From NCBI RefSeq assembly GCF_004912135.1, contig NZ_STGU01000001.1:496001-560000 (forward strand): DNA of 64,000 nt. Reading direction: 5' to 3'. Positions 56,202 through 64,000 of the stretch are shown here, piece by piece. This DNA comes from Rhizobium rosettiformans W3. Its GTDB lineage: Bacteria > Pseudomonadota > Alphaproteobacteria > Rhizobiales > Rhizobiaceae. Positions within the stretch are counted from its first letter, which is position 1, and every line of letters begins with the position of its first letter. Made by a program: the position numbers and the translations under genes. The notes beneath the pieces were generated by a model, which was not told the DNA's origin, ran no database searches, and worked only from the letters and a program-made list of their open reading frames with translations.

Positions 56202-56247
56202 AGCCCGCAATGCGCGGGGATGTGGCTTCAGGCATTGCGGGCTTTTT
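56202..56247 (+). terminator. Orphan plus-strand terminator
   Basis: Perfect 12-bp stem AGCCCGCAATGC (56202-56213) with 56232-56243, 18-nt loop and five T residues on the plus strand. No plus-strand gene lies upstream for nearly 2 kb. It sits between mnmA (divergent) and the epimerase gene (start 56350), so it may be a leader attenuator, the end of a small or antisense RNA, or a decoy. Confidence 0.7.
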
Positions 56248-56349
56248 CGCCCGCGGCCGGTACCGGTCCGATTGTTGACGGATATAGAAAGGATTGCTTC
56301 TTCGTGCAAGAGCAGCGATTCGCAGGGGCTTGCCCCAGGGAGGTCCAGA

Positions 56350-57333
56350 ATGCCCGTCCAGATGACCGTCACGCCCGAGAGCTTTCCCATTGCCGGGACG
56401 TTCACGATTTCGCGCGGGTCGAAGACAGAGGCCAAGGTGGTCACGGTGCGGCTGACGGATGGCGCGTTTGTGGGCCAAGGCGAATGCGTGCCTTATGCGC
56501 GTTATGGGGAGACGGTGGAAAGCGTCGTCGAGGTGCTGACCGGGCTGGTGCCTGAGGTGGCCCAGGGGCTGGACCGGGCCGGGCTGCAGAGCAGGCTGAC
56601 GCCGGGGGCTGCGCGCAATGCGCTGGACTGCGCCTTCTGGGATCTCGACGCCAAGCGGGCAGGGCTGCCGGTCTGGCAACTTGGGAAGTTACAAGAGCCG
56701 AAGCCGCTGTCGGTCACCTATACGCTGTCGCTCGGCACGCCCGAAAGCATGCGGGCAGCGGCGGAGAAGGAGGCTCACCGGCCGCTTCTGAAGGTCAAGC
56801 TCGGCGGCGCTGATGATATCGAGCGCATCCGGGCCGTCAGGGCGGGCGCGCCGAACGCCGCTGTTATCGTCGATGCCAATGAGGGATGGAGCCTGGATCA
56901 ATACAAGGCGCTGGCACCTGTCTTTCTCGATCTCGGCGTGAAGCTGGTCGAGCAGCCGTTTCCGGCGGGTTCTGATGATGCGCTTCTCGGCTTGGACCGT
57001 GTCCTGCCTGTTTGCGCCGACGAGAGCTGCCATGACACGGCGTCGCTGGCGAGCCTCAAGGGCAAGTATGATGCCGTCAACATCAAGCTCGACAAGACGG
57101 GCGGGCTGACGGAAGCGCTATTGATGCGCGATGCGGCTGTTGAAGCCGGCTTCGAGATCATGGTCGGCTGCATGGTCGGCACATCGCTTGCCATGGCACC
57201 TGCCTTTCTGATCGGCCAGGGTGCCGCCTTTGTCGATCTCGACGGGCCGCTGCTTCTGGCGCGGGATCGGGAGCCGGCGATTGCCTATGACGGCGCGGTG
57301 ATGCCGCTGCCGCCGCGTGGGTTGTGGGGGTAG
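56350..57333 (+). CDS. Enolase-superfamily dipeptide epimerase (L-Ala-D/L-Glu type)
   Basis: 327 residues from an ATG preceded by GGGAGG; the frame upstream is antisense to mnmA. Enolase-superfamily active-site elements are in order: KVKLGG with the catalytic Lys, the metal ligands in IVDANEGW, KLVEQPF and CADESCHD, and the opposing Lys in NIKLDKTGG. The pattern fits YcjG-like L-Ala-D/L-Glu epimerases that act in murein peptide recycling. Specificity is inferred. It is followed by repeat copy B. Confidence 0.88.
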   Translation: MPVQMTVTPESFPIAGTFTISRGSKTEAKVVTVRLTDGAFVGQGECVPYARYGETVESVVEVLTGLVPEVAQGLDRAGLQSRLTPGAARNALDCAFWDLDAKRAGLPVWQLGKLQEPKPLSVTYTLSLGTPESMRAAAEKEAHRPLLKVKLGGADDIERIRAVRAGAPNAAVIVDANEGWSLDQYKALAPVFLDLGVKLVEQPFPAGSDDALLGLDRVLPVCADESCHDTASLASLKGKYDAVNIKLDKTGGLTEALLMRDAAVEAGFEIMVGCMVGTSLAMAPAFLIGQGAAFVDLDGPLLLARDREPAIAYDGAVMPLPPRGLWG

Positions 57334-57362
57334 ATTGCCCGGCCGCGTTTCGCCGCACGACA

Positions 57363-57514
57363 CCCCCCTCTGTCACTGCGTGACATCTCCCCCACAAGGG
57401 GGGAGAGCGGGGCGTCGCGTTTGCCGCTGCATCTACGTCGCCAAAGGGGACAAGCTAGCGGAGTAGCCAGTCTCCCCCCTTGTGGGGGAGATGCCCGGCA
57501 GGGCAGAGGGGGGT
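57363..57514 (-). repeat. Palindromic intergenic repeat, copy B
   Basis: 152-bp element with the same inverted ends as copy A (51012-51188). Its left end has the CACTGCGTG-type loop and its right end the CCGGCAGG-type loop, the reverse of copy A, so it is in opposite orientation. The middle differs in sequence. It occupies most of the 219-bp gap between the epimerase and spermidine-synthase-like genes. Confidence 0.75.
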
Positions 57515-57552
57515 ATCGGCCAGGTCGAAGCGCTGCCGTCGGATTAAGCCTT

Positions 57553-58221
57553 TCAGCTCTTCGCCATCCAGATCATGTGCTTCTTGCCGCGACCGGTTCG
57601 GCCAGCTCTCACCGGAATCTCTTCCACCCCATAGCCGCAGTCCTTCAAGCGGCGTGTGAACCTGGGGTCCGGTCCCTGCGACCAGACGCCGAGCACGCCG
57701 TCGCGGGTCAGCGCGCTCTTCGATTTGCGAATCCCTTCATGGGAATAGAGCCCGTCGTTCTCTTCGCGGGTGAGGCCGTCGGGGCCGTTGTCGACGTCGA
57801 GCAGGATGGCGTCGAAAACGCCCTTCGACCTCGCAATCAGCGCGCCGACGTCGCCGATGTGGATTGCCACGCGCGGGTCGTCGAGGCTGCCGGCATAGAT
57901 TTCGGCCATGGGGCCGCGCGCCCAGTCGACGACGGCGGGCACGAGTTCGGCGACGGTCACTGTCGAATCCTCAGGCAGCACGGCAAGCGCGGCGCGCAGC
58001 GTGAAGCCCATGCCGAGGCCGCCGATCAGGATATGCGGGCGCTTGTGGGTGGCGATCCTTTCGTAAGCCAAAGTGGCGAGCGCTTCCTCGGATCCGCTGA
58101 GGCGGCTGTTCATCAGCTCGTTGGTGCCGAGCATGATCGAGAATTCCGTGCCGCGTTGCTTCAGGCGCAATTCGCCGCCGCCGGGTATCTTGGCCGTGTC
58201 GAGCTGGATCCAGGGGAGCAT
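57553..58221 (-). CDS. Spermidine-synthase-like methyltransferase-fold protein
   Basis: 222 residues from the ATG at 58221 with CAGGACG upstream; the longer frame above it is not conserved. The Rossmann core has ILIGGLGMGFTLRAALA near residue 64 and DAILLDVDNGPDG near 140, as in the spermidine/spermine synthase fold. The acidic residue after strand 2 is in VTVAELVPAVV. Residues needed for putrescine binding are not evident, so it may act on something else. The family level is firm, the substrate is unknown. Confidence 0.83.
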   Translation of the reverse strand: MLPWIQLDTAKIPGGGELRLKQRGTEFSIMLGTNELMNSRLSGSEEALATLAYERIATHKRPHILIGGLGMGFTLRAALAVLPEDSTVTVAELVPAVVDWARGPMAEIYAGSLDDPRVAIHIGDVGALIARSKGVFDAILLDVDNGPDGLTREENDGLYSHEGIRKSKSALTRDGVLGVWSQGPDPRFTRRLKDCGYGVEEIPVRAGRTGRGKKHMIWMAKS

Positions 58222-58393
58222 AGGTGACGTCCTGATGATGATGGTGGCTGCCCGTATCACGAGGCGGCACCGGCGTTCAATGTCGCAGGCGTACCGCTCG
58301 TCGTCTTCGAGGCTTGCGGGAAGGGCTGCTTCCGGGGATAGCTTCTTTCTCCCGGCCATCGCGCCGGTCGATTGATACCCGAGGAGACTGTCC

Positions 58394-59212
58394 ATGCCCG
58401 CCCCCGTGAACCCCTTCAAGCAAGCGCTCCGCGAAGACACAGGCCTGCTCACCGGCCTTTGGGTGGCGCTTGCCAATCCGCATTCGGCGGAAATCTGCGC
58501 CGGGGCCGGCTTCGACTGGATCCTCATCGATGCCGAACACGGGCCGAACGACATTCCGCTGATCGCCGCCCAGCTTGCCGCCGTCACCCGCCATCCCTCT
58601 CATCCGGTCGTGCGGCTGCCGATGGGCGAGCCATGGCTGATCAAGCAGGCGCTCGATATCGGCGCGCAGACGCTGATGATCCCGATGGTCGAGACGGCGG
58701 AGCAGGCGAAGTTGCTGGCCAAGGCGCTGCGTTATCCTCCCGATGGTATCAGAGGCATGGGCGCGAGCCTCGGGCGCGCCTCGAATTTCGGCCGGATCGC
58801 CGACTATGCCGAGACGGCCAATGCTGAGGTCTGCCTGATTGCCCAGATCGAAAGCCGGCTCGGTGTCGAGAATGTCGATGCCATCGTCGCCACGGAGGGT
58901 GTCGATGCAATCCTGATCGGCCCTGCCGATCTCTCGGCCGACATGGGTTATGGCGGCAAGGCGACCGTGCCGGAGGTGATGGAGACGGTCGAGATGCTGA
59001 TCGGCAAGATCAAGGCTGCCGGCAAGCCGGCAGGCATCATGACCGGCGACCCGGAGATGATCGCGCTGGCGCGCCGCGCCGGCGTGCGCTTCATGGCGAA
59101 TGGGACGGATACCTGGTTGTTGGCCAATGCGGCTGCGGCCATGGCCGAGAAGATGCGCGGCGCTGAAGCGGCCGACCCGTCTGCGGCTCCCAAGACGGGC
59201 GGCTATTCGTAA
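58394..59212 (+). CDS. HpcH/HpaI-family aldolase
   Basis: 272 residues with a GAGGAG site. It is a TIM-barrel class II aldolase: GLWVALANPHSAEICAGAGFDW (in parts), ILIDAEHGPND with the metal-binding region, MIPMVETAEQA, AQIESRLGVENVD and AILIGPADLSADMG. HpaI splits 4-hydroxy-2-oxoheptanedioate into pyruvate and succinic semialdehyde, and relatives take other 2-oxo acids. The exact substrate is not known and no other aromatic-degradation gene is near. Confidence 0.9.
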   Translation: MPAPVNPFKQALREDTGLLTGLWVALANPHSAEICAGAGFDWILIDAEHGPNDIPLIAAQLAAVTRHPSHPVVRLPMGEPWLIKQALDIGAQTLMIPMVETAEQAKLLAKALRYPPDGIRGMGASLGRASNFGRIADYAETANAEVCLIAQIESRLGVENVDAIVATEGVDAILIGPADLSADMGYGGKATVPEVMETVEMLIGKIKAAGKPAGIMTGDPEMIALARRAGVRFMANGTDTWLLANAAAAMAEKMRGAEAADPSAAPKTGGYS

Positions 59213-59275
59213 CCTGTGGTGTTACCTGTCCAGATGACGTCCGGGCTCCGCTCGGGGGCTCGCGTCCCTACCTCG

Positions 59276-59584
59276 TCACTCCGCAGCGATGATGTGGAAT
59301 TCCTGCGGCTCGGTCGGGTTCTGCGCCTTGCTCATCAGGTAGATCAGACAGCTCGTCCTCAAGAGTGACGCAAAATTCGAGACCGAGCCGTTGATCTCGA
59401 GCGCCTCGTCGTAAAGCGTCGAGAGAAAGCGAGATGTCGAGAAATTCTGGCTGGCTGCGATCTCGTCGATCAGCACCCAGAAGGCGGCTTCGAGCTGGAT
59501 GCTGGTGGAATGACCACCGATGCGGACGGAGCGGTTGACGGCGCGATAGCGGGCCGGGTCCTGTCCTGCGAAGACTTCACACAT
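59276..59584 (-). CDS. Ribbon-helix-helix domain protein
   Basis: 102 residues from the ATG at 59584 with a strong GGGAGGAG site. The core NRSVRIGGHSTSIQLEAAFWVLIDEIA (in parts) and SASQNFSTSRFLSTLYDEAL region matches the RHH_4 type of ribbon-helix-helix found widely in Rhizobiales, in which the beta strand contacts DNA. It may be a transcriptional regulator; target unknown. The longer upstream frame is non-conserved. The 233-bp gap beyond it shows nothing else recognisable. Confidence 0.83.
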   Translation of the reverse strand: MCEVFAGQDPARYRAVNRSVRIGGHSTSIQLEAAFWVLIDEIAASQNFSTSRFLSTLYDEALEINGSVSNFASLLRTSCLIYLMSKAQNPTEPQEFHIIAAE

Positions 59585-59817
59585 GGCATGCTCCTCCCTG
59601 ATTTTCAGTTTTTTCGATCTTAGGTCTTTTGAGGCATTATGTTGCCAGCGGCTGTTCTGGTCAATTTCGCTCTTCGCTAAACTGCCTCGCTCTGTCGTGA
59701 AGAATCGATCCGCCAGCGACGAAAAAAATCGGCTGCGGTAATGGGCTGCTACCAGCCTAGCGGCAAATCGCGACATCCTCCCGACATGACATCAGTCAGC
59801 ATGCGAGGAGCAGCCCA

Positions 59818-60213
59818 TTGGCCAAAATGATACATTCGATGATCCGCGTTCTTGAGGAGGAGCGCTCGGTCTCGTTCTACACCCAGGCTTTCGGCCTCGA
59901 CATCGCCGATCGTCTCGATTTCGAGACCTTCACGCTGATCTATCTCAGCAATCCTGAGAGCGAATTCGAGCTGGAACTGACCGTCAACAAGGGGCGGGAG
60001 GATGCCTATGACCTCGGCAATGGCTATGGCCATCTTGCCGTCAGCGTCTCGGATCTCGACAGCGAGCATCAGCGACTGACGGGTCTTGGCATGACCCCGG
60101 GCAAGATCGTCGAATTCAACCGCGACGGTGCGCTTCTCGCGCGCTTCTTCTTCATCACGGATCCGGACGGCTACAAGATCGAGGTTCTGCAGCGCCACGG
60201 TCGGTTCAAGTGA
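59818..60213 (+). CDS. Glyoxalase/VOC-superfamily protein (GloA-like)
   Basis: 131 residues. The start is TTG at 59818: GAGGAG lies eight bases upstream, while the in-frame ATG at 59827 would be too far. It has the two beta-alpha-beta-beta-beta modules of glyoxalase I: IHSMIRVLEEERSVSFYTQAFGL, then GNGYGHLAVSV, and ITDPDGYKIEVLQR with the metal-ligand Glu. Methylglyoxal detoxification is plausible but not proven, as many VOC relatives act on other substrates. Confidence 0.88.
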   Translation: MAKMIHSMIRVLEEERSVSFYTQAFGLDIADRLDFETFTLIYLSNPESEFELELTVNKGREDAYDLGNGYGHLAVSVSDLDSEHQRLTGLGMTPGKIVEFNRDGALLARFFFITDPDGYKIEVLQRHGRFK

Positions 60214-60341
60214 TGGTGGGGCCGGGAGCAAGGCGGTGCTCCCGGCCTCACTCGTTTCGAGCATGGCGGGCGCGGTCGCCGGGCCTGCCGAGAACAACGG
60301 CAAGATGCCGTTGCGCATCAATCTCATGGGAGGAGAATGAC

Positions 60342-60872
60342 GTGGTTACGATACTCGACAAGACCGGCGGCATGTCGCGCCGGCAGCTTCTGAAGACCGG
60401 TGCGGCAAGTGCCGTGCTGATGGTCACGGGCACTGCCGTGATCTGTCCCGAACAGGCTTGGGGCCTGGAGGCGACCGCACTCAAGCCCGACACGCTCGCG
60501 ACGCTCATCAAGATGGCGCGGGACATCTATCCGCATGACCAACTCGCCGACCGCTTCTATGCAGCCGCGGTCAAAGGTCAGGACACGATGGCTGCCAAGG
60601 ACGAGAAGCACAAGATGCTGATCGAAGACGGCATCGCCGATCTCGACAAACGCGCCGGTGCAGGCGGCTATCGCGGTCTCGGCTGGGAGGACGATCGCGT
60701 GGCGATCCTGCGCGACATCGAGACGACGCCCTTCTTCCAGGCGGTGCGCGGCGACCTCGTGGTCAGCCTCTATAACCAGAAGGAGATCTGGCCGATCTTC
60801 GGCTACGAGGGCGAGTCCTATTCCAAGGGCGGCTATATCGAGCGCGGGTTCGACGACATCACCTGGCTCTGA
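60342..60872 (+). CDS. Tat-exported small subunit of GMC dehydrogenase (gluconate 2-dehydrogenase subunit 3-like)
   Basis: 176 residues from a GTG at 60342 with GGGAGGAG upstream; longer frames upstream have no signal. The twin arginines Arg13-Arg14 in SRRQLLKTGAASA and a hydrophobic stretch (AVLMVTGTAVIC) form a Tat signal. The body fits the small, gamma-type subunit of membrane gluconate/sorbitol dehydrogenases, thought to escort the flavoprotein through Tat. It precedes the flavoprotein gene by 100 bp. Confidence 0.82.
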   Translation: MVTILDKTGGMSRRQLLKTGAASAVLMVTGTAVICPEQAWGLEATALKPDTLATLIKMARDIYPHDQLADRFYAAAVKGQDTMAAKDEKHKMLIEDGIADLDKRAGAGGYRGLGWEDDRVAILRDIETTPFFQAVRGDLVVSLYNQKEIWPIFGYEGESYSKGGYIERGFDDITWL

Positions 60873-60972
60873 GCGAACCTTAAGACACGCATTCATCGTC
60901 GCCGGAAGGAGGCCCATCGCGGATGGGAACGGCGGCGCTTACCCAAATTGACCGATTTCCCGGGAGGAAAAC

Positions 60973-62544
60973 ATGGCAGCGCCCTATGATCTCAACGACG
61001 ACAGCGTGGTCGTCATCATCGGCTCCGGTGCAGGCGGCGGAACGCTTGCCAACGAGCTTGCCCAGAAGGGCATCGACGTCGTCGTGCTCGAAGCCGGTGC
61101 CCGCATCGAACATGAGGACTTCATCAACGACGAGTGGGACAGTTTCGCCCAGCTCGCCTGGCTCGATCACCGCACGACCGGTGGCGGCTGGCGGGTGTCC
61201 AAGGACTTTCCGAACCTGCCCGCCTGGATCGTCAAGGCGGTCGGCGGCACCACCACCCACTGGGCCGGCGCCTCGCTGCGCTTCCAGGAGCACGAGTTCA
61301 AGACGCTGACCCATTACGGCAAAGTGGAAGGCGCCAACCTTCTCGACTGGCCGATCACGCTCGCCGATCTCGAGCCTTACTATGCCAAGGCCGAAGACAA
61401 GATGGGTGTCACCCGCACCAACGGCATCGAGGGGCTCCCCGGCAACAACAACTTCAAGATCCTGAAGGCCGGTGCCGACAAGCTCGGCTACAAGGACTGT
61501 CACACCGGCAATATGGCGATCAACTCGGCCGATCGCGATGATCGCATGAGCTGTCAACAGACCGGCTTCTGCTTCCAGGGCTGCAAATGGGGCGCCAAGT
61601 GGTCGACGCTCTACACGGAAATCCCGAAGGGCGAGGCGACGGGCAAGCTGGAAGTCAGGCCGCAGTCACATGTCATCAAGATCGAACATGACGATACCGG
61701 CAAGGTGACTGCCGTCGTCTATGCCGACAAGGACGGCAATCTGCAGAGCCAGAAGGCACGCATCATCTGCGTTGCCGGCAATTCGATCGAAAGCCCGCGG
61801 CTCTTGCTCAATTCAGCCTCGTCGAAGTACCCAGATGGTCTTGCCAACTCGTCCGGCCAGGTCGGCAAGAACTACATGCGTCACACGACGGGCTCGGTCT
61901 ATGCCGTCTTCGAAAAGCCGGTGCATTTCTACCGCGGCACGACCATGGCCGGCATCATCCGTGACGAAGCGCGGCATGATCCGTCGCGTGGCTTCGTCGG
62001 TGGCTACGAGCTGGAAACGCTGGCGCTCGGTCTGCCCTTCATGGCAGCGTTCCTTGACCCGGGCGGCTGGGGCCGGTCCTTCACCTCGGCGCTCGACAAT
62101 TACGCCAACATGGCCGGTCTCTGGATCGTCGGCGAAGACATGCCGCAGGAGCAGAATGCCGTGAAGTTGCATGGCGAGCTCAAGGACAAATACGGCATGC
62201 CGATCCCGGATGTCTGGTTCACCGACCACCCGAATGACGAGGCAATGCGCAATCATGCTTACAAGCAGGGAATGGCTCTCTATGAAGCCGTCGGCGCCAA
62301 CAGAGCCTTCCCGACGCCGCCTTATCCGTCGACCCACAATCTCGGCACGAACCGCATGAGCGAGAAGGCGCAGGACGGCGTCGTCAACAAGTGGGGCCAG
62401 ACCCACGACATCAGCAATCTCTTTGTCTCAGACGGCAGCCAGTTCACCACGGGTGCCGCGGAAAATCCGACCCTGACGATCGTTTCTCTTGCGATCCGCC
62501 AGGCGGATTACATCGCCGAACAGATGGGCCAAGGCACGATCTGA
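60973..62544 (+). CDS. GMC-family flavoprotein dehydrogenase
   Basis: 523 residues with GGGAGGAAAAC before the ATG. FAD-binding motif GSGAGGGTLANE at 17-28 and VVVLEAG; the C-terminal His-containing NLGTNRMSEKAQDG and the GAAENPTLTIVSLAIRQADYI ending are typical of gluconate 2-dehydrogenase large subunits. A Cys-rich stretch (CQQTGFCFQGCKWG) is also typical. It lacks its own signal and probably rides through Tat with the small subunit. The usual cytochrome c subunit gene is not found downstream. The sugar or polyol oxidised is unknown. Confidence 0.9.
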   Translation: MAAPYDLNDDSVVVIIGSGAGGGTLANELAQKGIDVVVLEAGARIEHEDFINDEWDSFAQLAWLDHRTTGGGWRVSKDFPNLPAWIVKAVGGTTTHWAGASLRFQEHEFKTLTHYGKVEGANLLDWPITLADLEPYYAKAEDKMGVTRTNGIEGLPGNNNFKILKAGADKLGYKDCHTGNMAINSADRDDRMSCQQTGFCFQGCKWGAKWSTLYTEIPKGEATGKLEVRPQSHVIKIEHDDTGKVTAVVYADKDGNLQSQKARIICVAGNSIESPRLLLNSASSKYPDGLANSSGQVGKNYMRHTTGSVYAVFEKPVHFYRGTTMAGIIRDEARHDPSRGFVGGYELETLALGLPFMAAFLDPGGWGRSFTSALDNYANMAGLWIVGEDMPQEQNAVKLHGELKDKYGMPIPDVWFTDHPNDEAMRNHAYKQGMALYEAVGANRAFPTPPYPSTHNLGTNRMSEKAQDGVVNKWGQTHDISNLFVSDGSQFTTGAAENPTLTIVSLAIRQADYIAEQMGQGTI

Positions 62545-62567
62545 GCGGTTTAAACTACCTCCCTCTT

Positions 62568-62608
62568 GCGGGCAGCGATCGCAACATGCGGTCCTGCCCG
62601 CTTTTTTT
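62568..62608 (+). terminator. Rho-independent terminator after GMC dehydrogenase gene
   Basis: GCGGGCAG (62568-62575) pairs with CTGCCCGC (62594-62601), followed by seven T residues. Confidence 0.85.
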
Positions 62609-62620
62609 CTCTGAGAAAGC

Positions 62621-63811
62621 CTAGTGGCTGCGCGCCGCAACCAGGGCTCGGGCCTTGTCGCGGGTCTTCACGACGGCCTTGCGAAGCCGCGCGGTGCGTC
62701 CGTTGTCATTGTCGGCAACCGTCATGGCGTTGCCGCGCCATTCGAACCCGCTGCCGAACCAGGCGGCGACAAAGAGACCCGGCAAGAGCAGGTCACGGGT
62801 CACCATGGCGGGAAGGATGCGCCAGCCGGCCGGCCAGCCATAGGCGCGGGCGAGCAGAACTTCGCCACCGTACCAGGCCGCGAGGTAGGCGATGGGCGCG
62901 ATCGGCGAGACGATACCCGTGGCGGCCAGCGCGACCATCGCAGCACCGGGAAGGGCAGCACCCGTGAAGATCTCCGGCAGGAAATAGAGCGGGAAGGAGG
63001 CGCGACGCAGGCGGGCCCAGCGCAGCTGGCGCTTCCACACGGCCAGCATGTTGCGCGAGCCGAGCGGCTGCGGGAAGGGCTCGTGGACGAGGCGCACCTT
63101 GAGACCGCCATTGCGGATCAAGAGGGTGGCGGCCGCATCTTCGGCCACTTCGTCACCGAGACGCTCGAAGCCGCCGAGCTGTGTGATCAGTTGGCGGTTG
63201 AAGAGCATGGACTTGCCCTGGGCAAAGCCGAAGCCGACGGCATCGGCAAACAGCTGCCAGCGAGCCTGGAAGCTGTCGAGCCAGGCGCTCTCGAGGAAGG
63301 CGCCGAAATTCTCCGGTTCGGTGCCGGCCGGCGGCGAGCAGACGAGACCGGTTTGATCGTCCCAGCGGCCCATCATGCGCGCGATGTTGTCGGGTGGCAT
63401 CAGGACATTGCTGTCCGTCATCACGATCCAATCATGGCGAGCGGAGCGCCAGCCCTTGACGACGTTGTTGAGCTTCGGATTGGCGCTGAACAGATCCTCG
63501 CCGACCAGCAGCCTCGCGGGAATGTCCGGATGCTCGGCCATCAGCCGGCGGGCGAGGGCTGCGGCCGGATCGTCTTCTCTCGCGACACAGAAGAGGATCT
63601 CGTAGCTCGGCCAGTCGAGGCGGAAGGAGGAGGCGAGGCAACGCTCGAGATTGTTTTCCAGCCCGCAGATCGGCCGGATCAGGGTCACCGGCGGGCGCGG
63701 CATCACTGCCATGTCCCGCTTGCGGTGCCGCAGCTTCACGGAGAGAACGAAGGCGATGCTTGCGAGCTGGACCAGAAGCGCGAGCGCGGCAAACCAGATC
63801 AGAACAGTCAT
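62621..63811 (-). CDS. Ceramide glucosyltransferase-like GT21 enzyme
   Basis: 396 residues from the ATG at 63811 with CGGAG upstream. An N-terminal membrane helix (about 3-24), a GT-A catalytic domain with PPVTLIRPICGLENNLERCL, MTDSNVLMPP (the metal/nucleotide Asp region) and the QxxRW-like KRQLRWARLRR, then C-terminal membrane helices. This matches glycosyltransferase family 21, which adds glucose to ceramide. Similar enzymes in Agrobacterium make glycosyl diacylglycerols or glucuronosyl lipids when phosphate is low; the exact lipid product cannot be told. It is convergent with the GMC gene. Confidence 0.88.
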   Translation of the reverse strand: MTVLIWFAALALLVQLASIAFVLSVKLRHRKRDMAVMPRPPVTLIRPICGLENNLERCLASSFRLDWPSYEILFCVAREDDPAAALARRLMAEHPDIPARLLVGEDLFSANPKLNNVVKGWRSARHDWIVMTDSNVLMPPDNIARMMGRWDDQTGLVCSPPAGTEPENFGAFLESAWLDSFQARWQLFADAVGFGFAQGKSMLFNRQLITQLGGFERLGDEVAEDAAATLLIRNGGLKVRLVHEPFPQPLGSRNMLAVWKRQLRWARLRRASFPLYFLPEIFTGAALPGAAMVALAATGIVSPIAPIAYLAAWYGGEVLLARAYGWPAGWRILPAMVTRDLLLPGLFVAAWFGSGFEWRGNAMTVADNDNGRTARLRKAVVKTRDKARALVAARSH

Positions 63812-63893
63812 GGCGAGTCTCCGGATTTTCACCTCCGGATAACATTGCTCTGTGACAGTTCGGCGAAGCCCTGGCCGGGCGCGGCCGGGGCTT

Positions 63894-64000
63894 TCAGTCC
63901 TTTGCCCGCAGCGCCTGCAAGAGTTTGTATCCCAAGAAGGCTGCGACCGCGCCGGCGGCGAGGAAGCCGCTGATGCTGCCACTGATTTCGGCGATTTCGG
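63894..64000 (-). CDS. Hypothetical protein, C-terminal part (runs off right edge)
   Basis: The last 34 codons of a frame that ends in TGA and continues beyond the edge. The visible part is hydrophobic and Gly/Ala-rich (SGFLAAGAVAAFLGYKLLQAL) and looks like a C-terminal membrane helix. Nothing more can be said. It is upstream of the glycosyltransferase gene on the same strand, 82 bp away. Confidence 0.5.
   Translation of the reverse strand, partial: EIAEISGSISGFLAAGAVAAFLGYKLLQALRAKD

Noticed and set aside
51012-57514. CRISPR array or transposon bounded by the two palindromic repeats
   Set aside because: Only two copies 6 kb apart, with ordinary genes between them, no transposase and no regular spacers.

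Overview
The window looks like a chromosomal segment of a Rhizobiaceae alphaproteobacterium (Rhizobium/Agrobacterium/Neorhizobium-like). The support is the high GC content, the CtrA-degradation adaptor RcdA, the gene order ruvC-ruvA-ruvB / ybgC-tolQRAB-pal-cpoB-tilS-ftsH-glmM, a zapA-6S RNA pair, a serC-serA operon with a leader resembling the alphaproteobacterial serC motif, and Rhizobiales-type DUF families (DUF1192, DUF4164). Nearly all of it is ordinary housekeeping DNA. I see no prophage, integrase, transposase or CRISPR array. Accessory material consists of two toxin-antitoxin modules, a pair of palindromic repeats, and a few small or unassigned genes.

Region by region. 1-4100: a patatin-like lipase cut by the left edge, rcdA, a probable unannotated small RNA, DUF1192 with an MFS transporter, a 51-residue membrane protein and a PACE-family efflux protein. 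4247-14933, all on the minus strand: PhzF-like isomerase, then a central-carbon cluster tkt-gap ... pgk-fba in which a BCCT transporter and a K+/H+ antiporter sit between gap and pgk. 15275-22279, mainly plus strand: DUF4164, zapA, 6S RNA, a chemoreceptor (minus strand), 5-formyl-THF cyclo-ligase, a YmdB-like phosphodiesterase, an exported MBL-fold protein, a PPOX-like protein (minus strand) and yebC. 22360-33463, minus strand: envelope block glmM, ftsH, tilS, cpoB, pal, tolB, tolA, tolR, tolQ, ybgC. 33517-38241, minus strand: DinB-like and NUDIX genes and the ruvC/ruvA/ruvB genes, with one complete VapBC-type module between ruvC and ruvA and a second between ruvA and ruvB.

38393-47059: a luciferase-like oxidoreductase, a second chemoreceptor, an outer-membrane beta-barrel protein, a ZntB/CorA transporter (minus strand) and serC-serA. 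47263-49782: a cytochrome bd-type quinol oxidase operon cydA-cydB plus a 37-residue DUF2474 subunit. 49910-64000: a mixed region with a Tim44-like protein, a lytic transglycosylase lipoprotein, a Cys-rich copper-storage-type protein, a Gfo/Idh/MocA-ThuA pair, a holin-like small protein beside tRNA-Met(CAT), mnmA, a dipeptide epimerase, a spermidine-synthase-like protein, an HpaI-type aldolase, a ribbon-helix-helix protein, a glyoxalase-like protein, a Tat-exported GMC dehydrogenase pair, a ceramide-glucosyltransferase-like enzyme and a truncated gene at the right edge.

The most interesting structure is the ruv region. Both toxin-antitoxin modules have an inverted repeat that embraces the antitoxin ribosome-binding site, with similar leader sequences. 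In the promoter-proximal-to-ruvB module, antitoxin, toxin and ruvB are joined by successive ATGA stop-start overlaps, so RuvB synthesis is probably tied to a self-regulated toxin-antitoxin promoter. Other leads are a roughly 95-nt small-RNA candidate near 1600, a strong orphan terminator at 56202, a perfect 13-bp-arm operator-like palindrome upstream of fba, and two copies of a mosaic palindromic element with distinguishable ends in opposite orientation.
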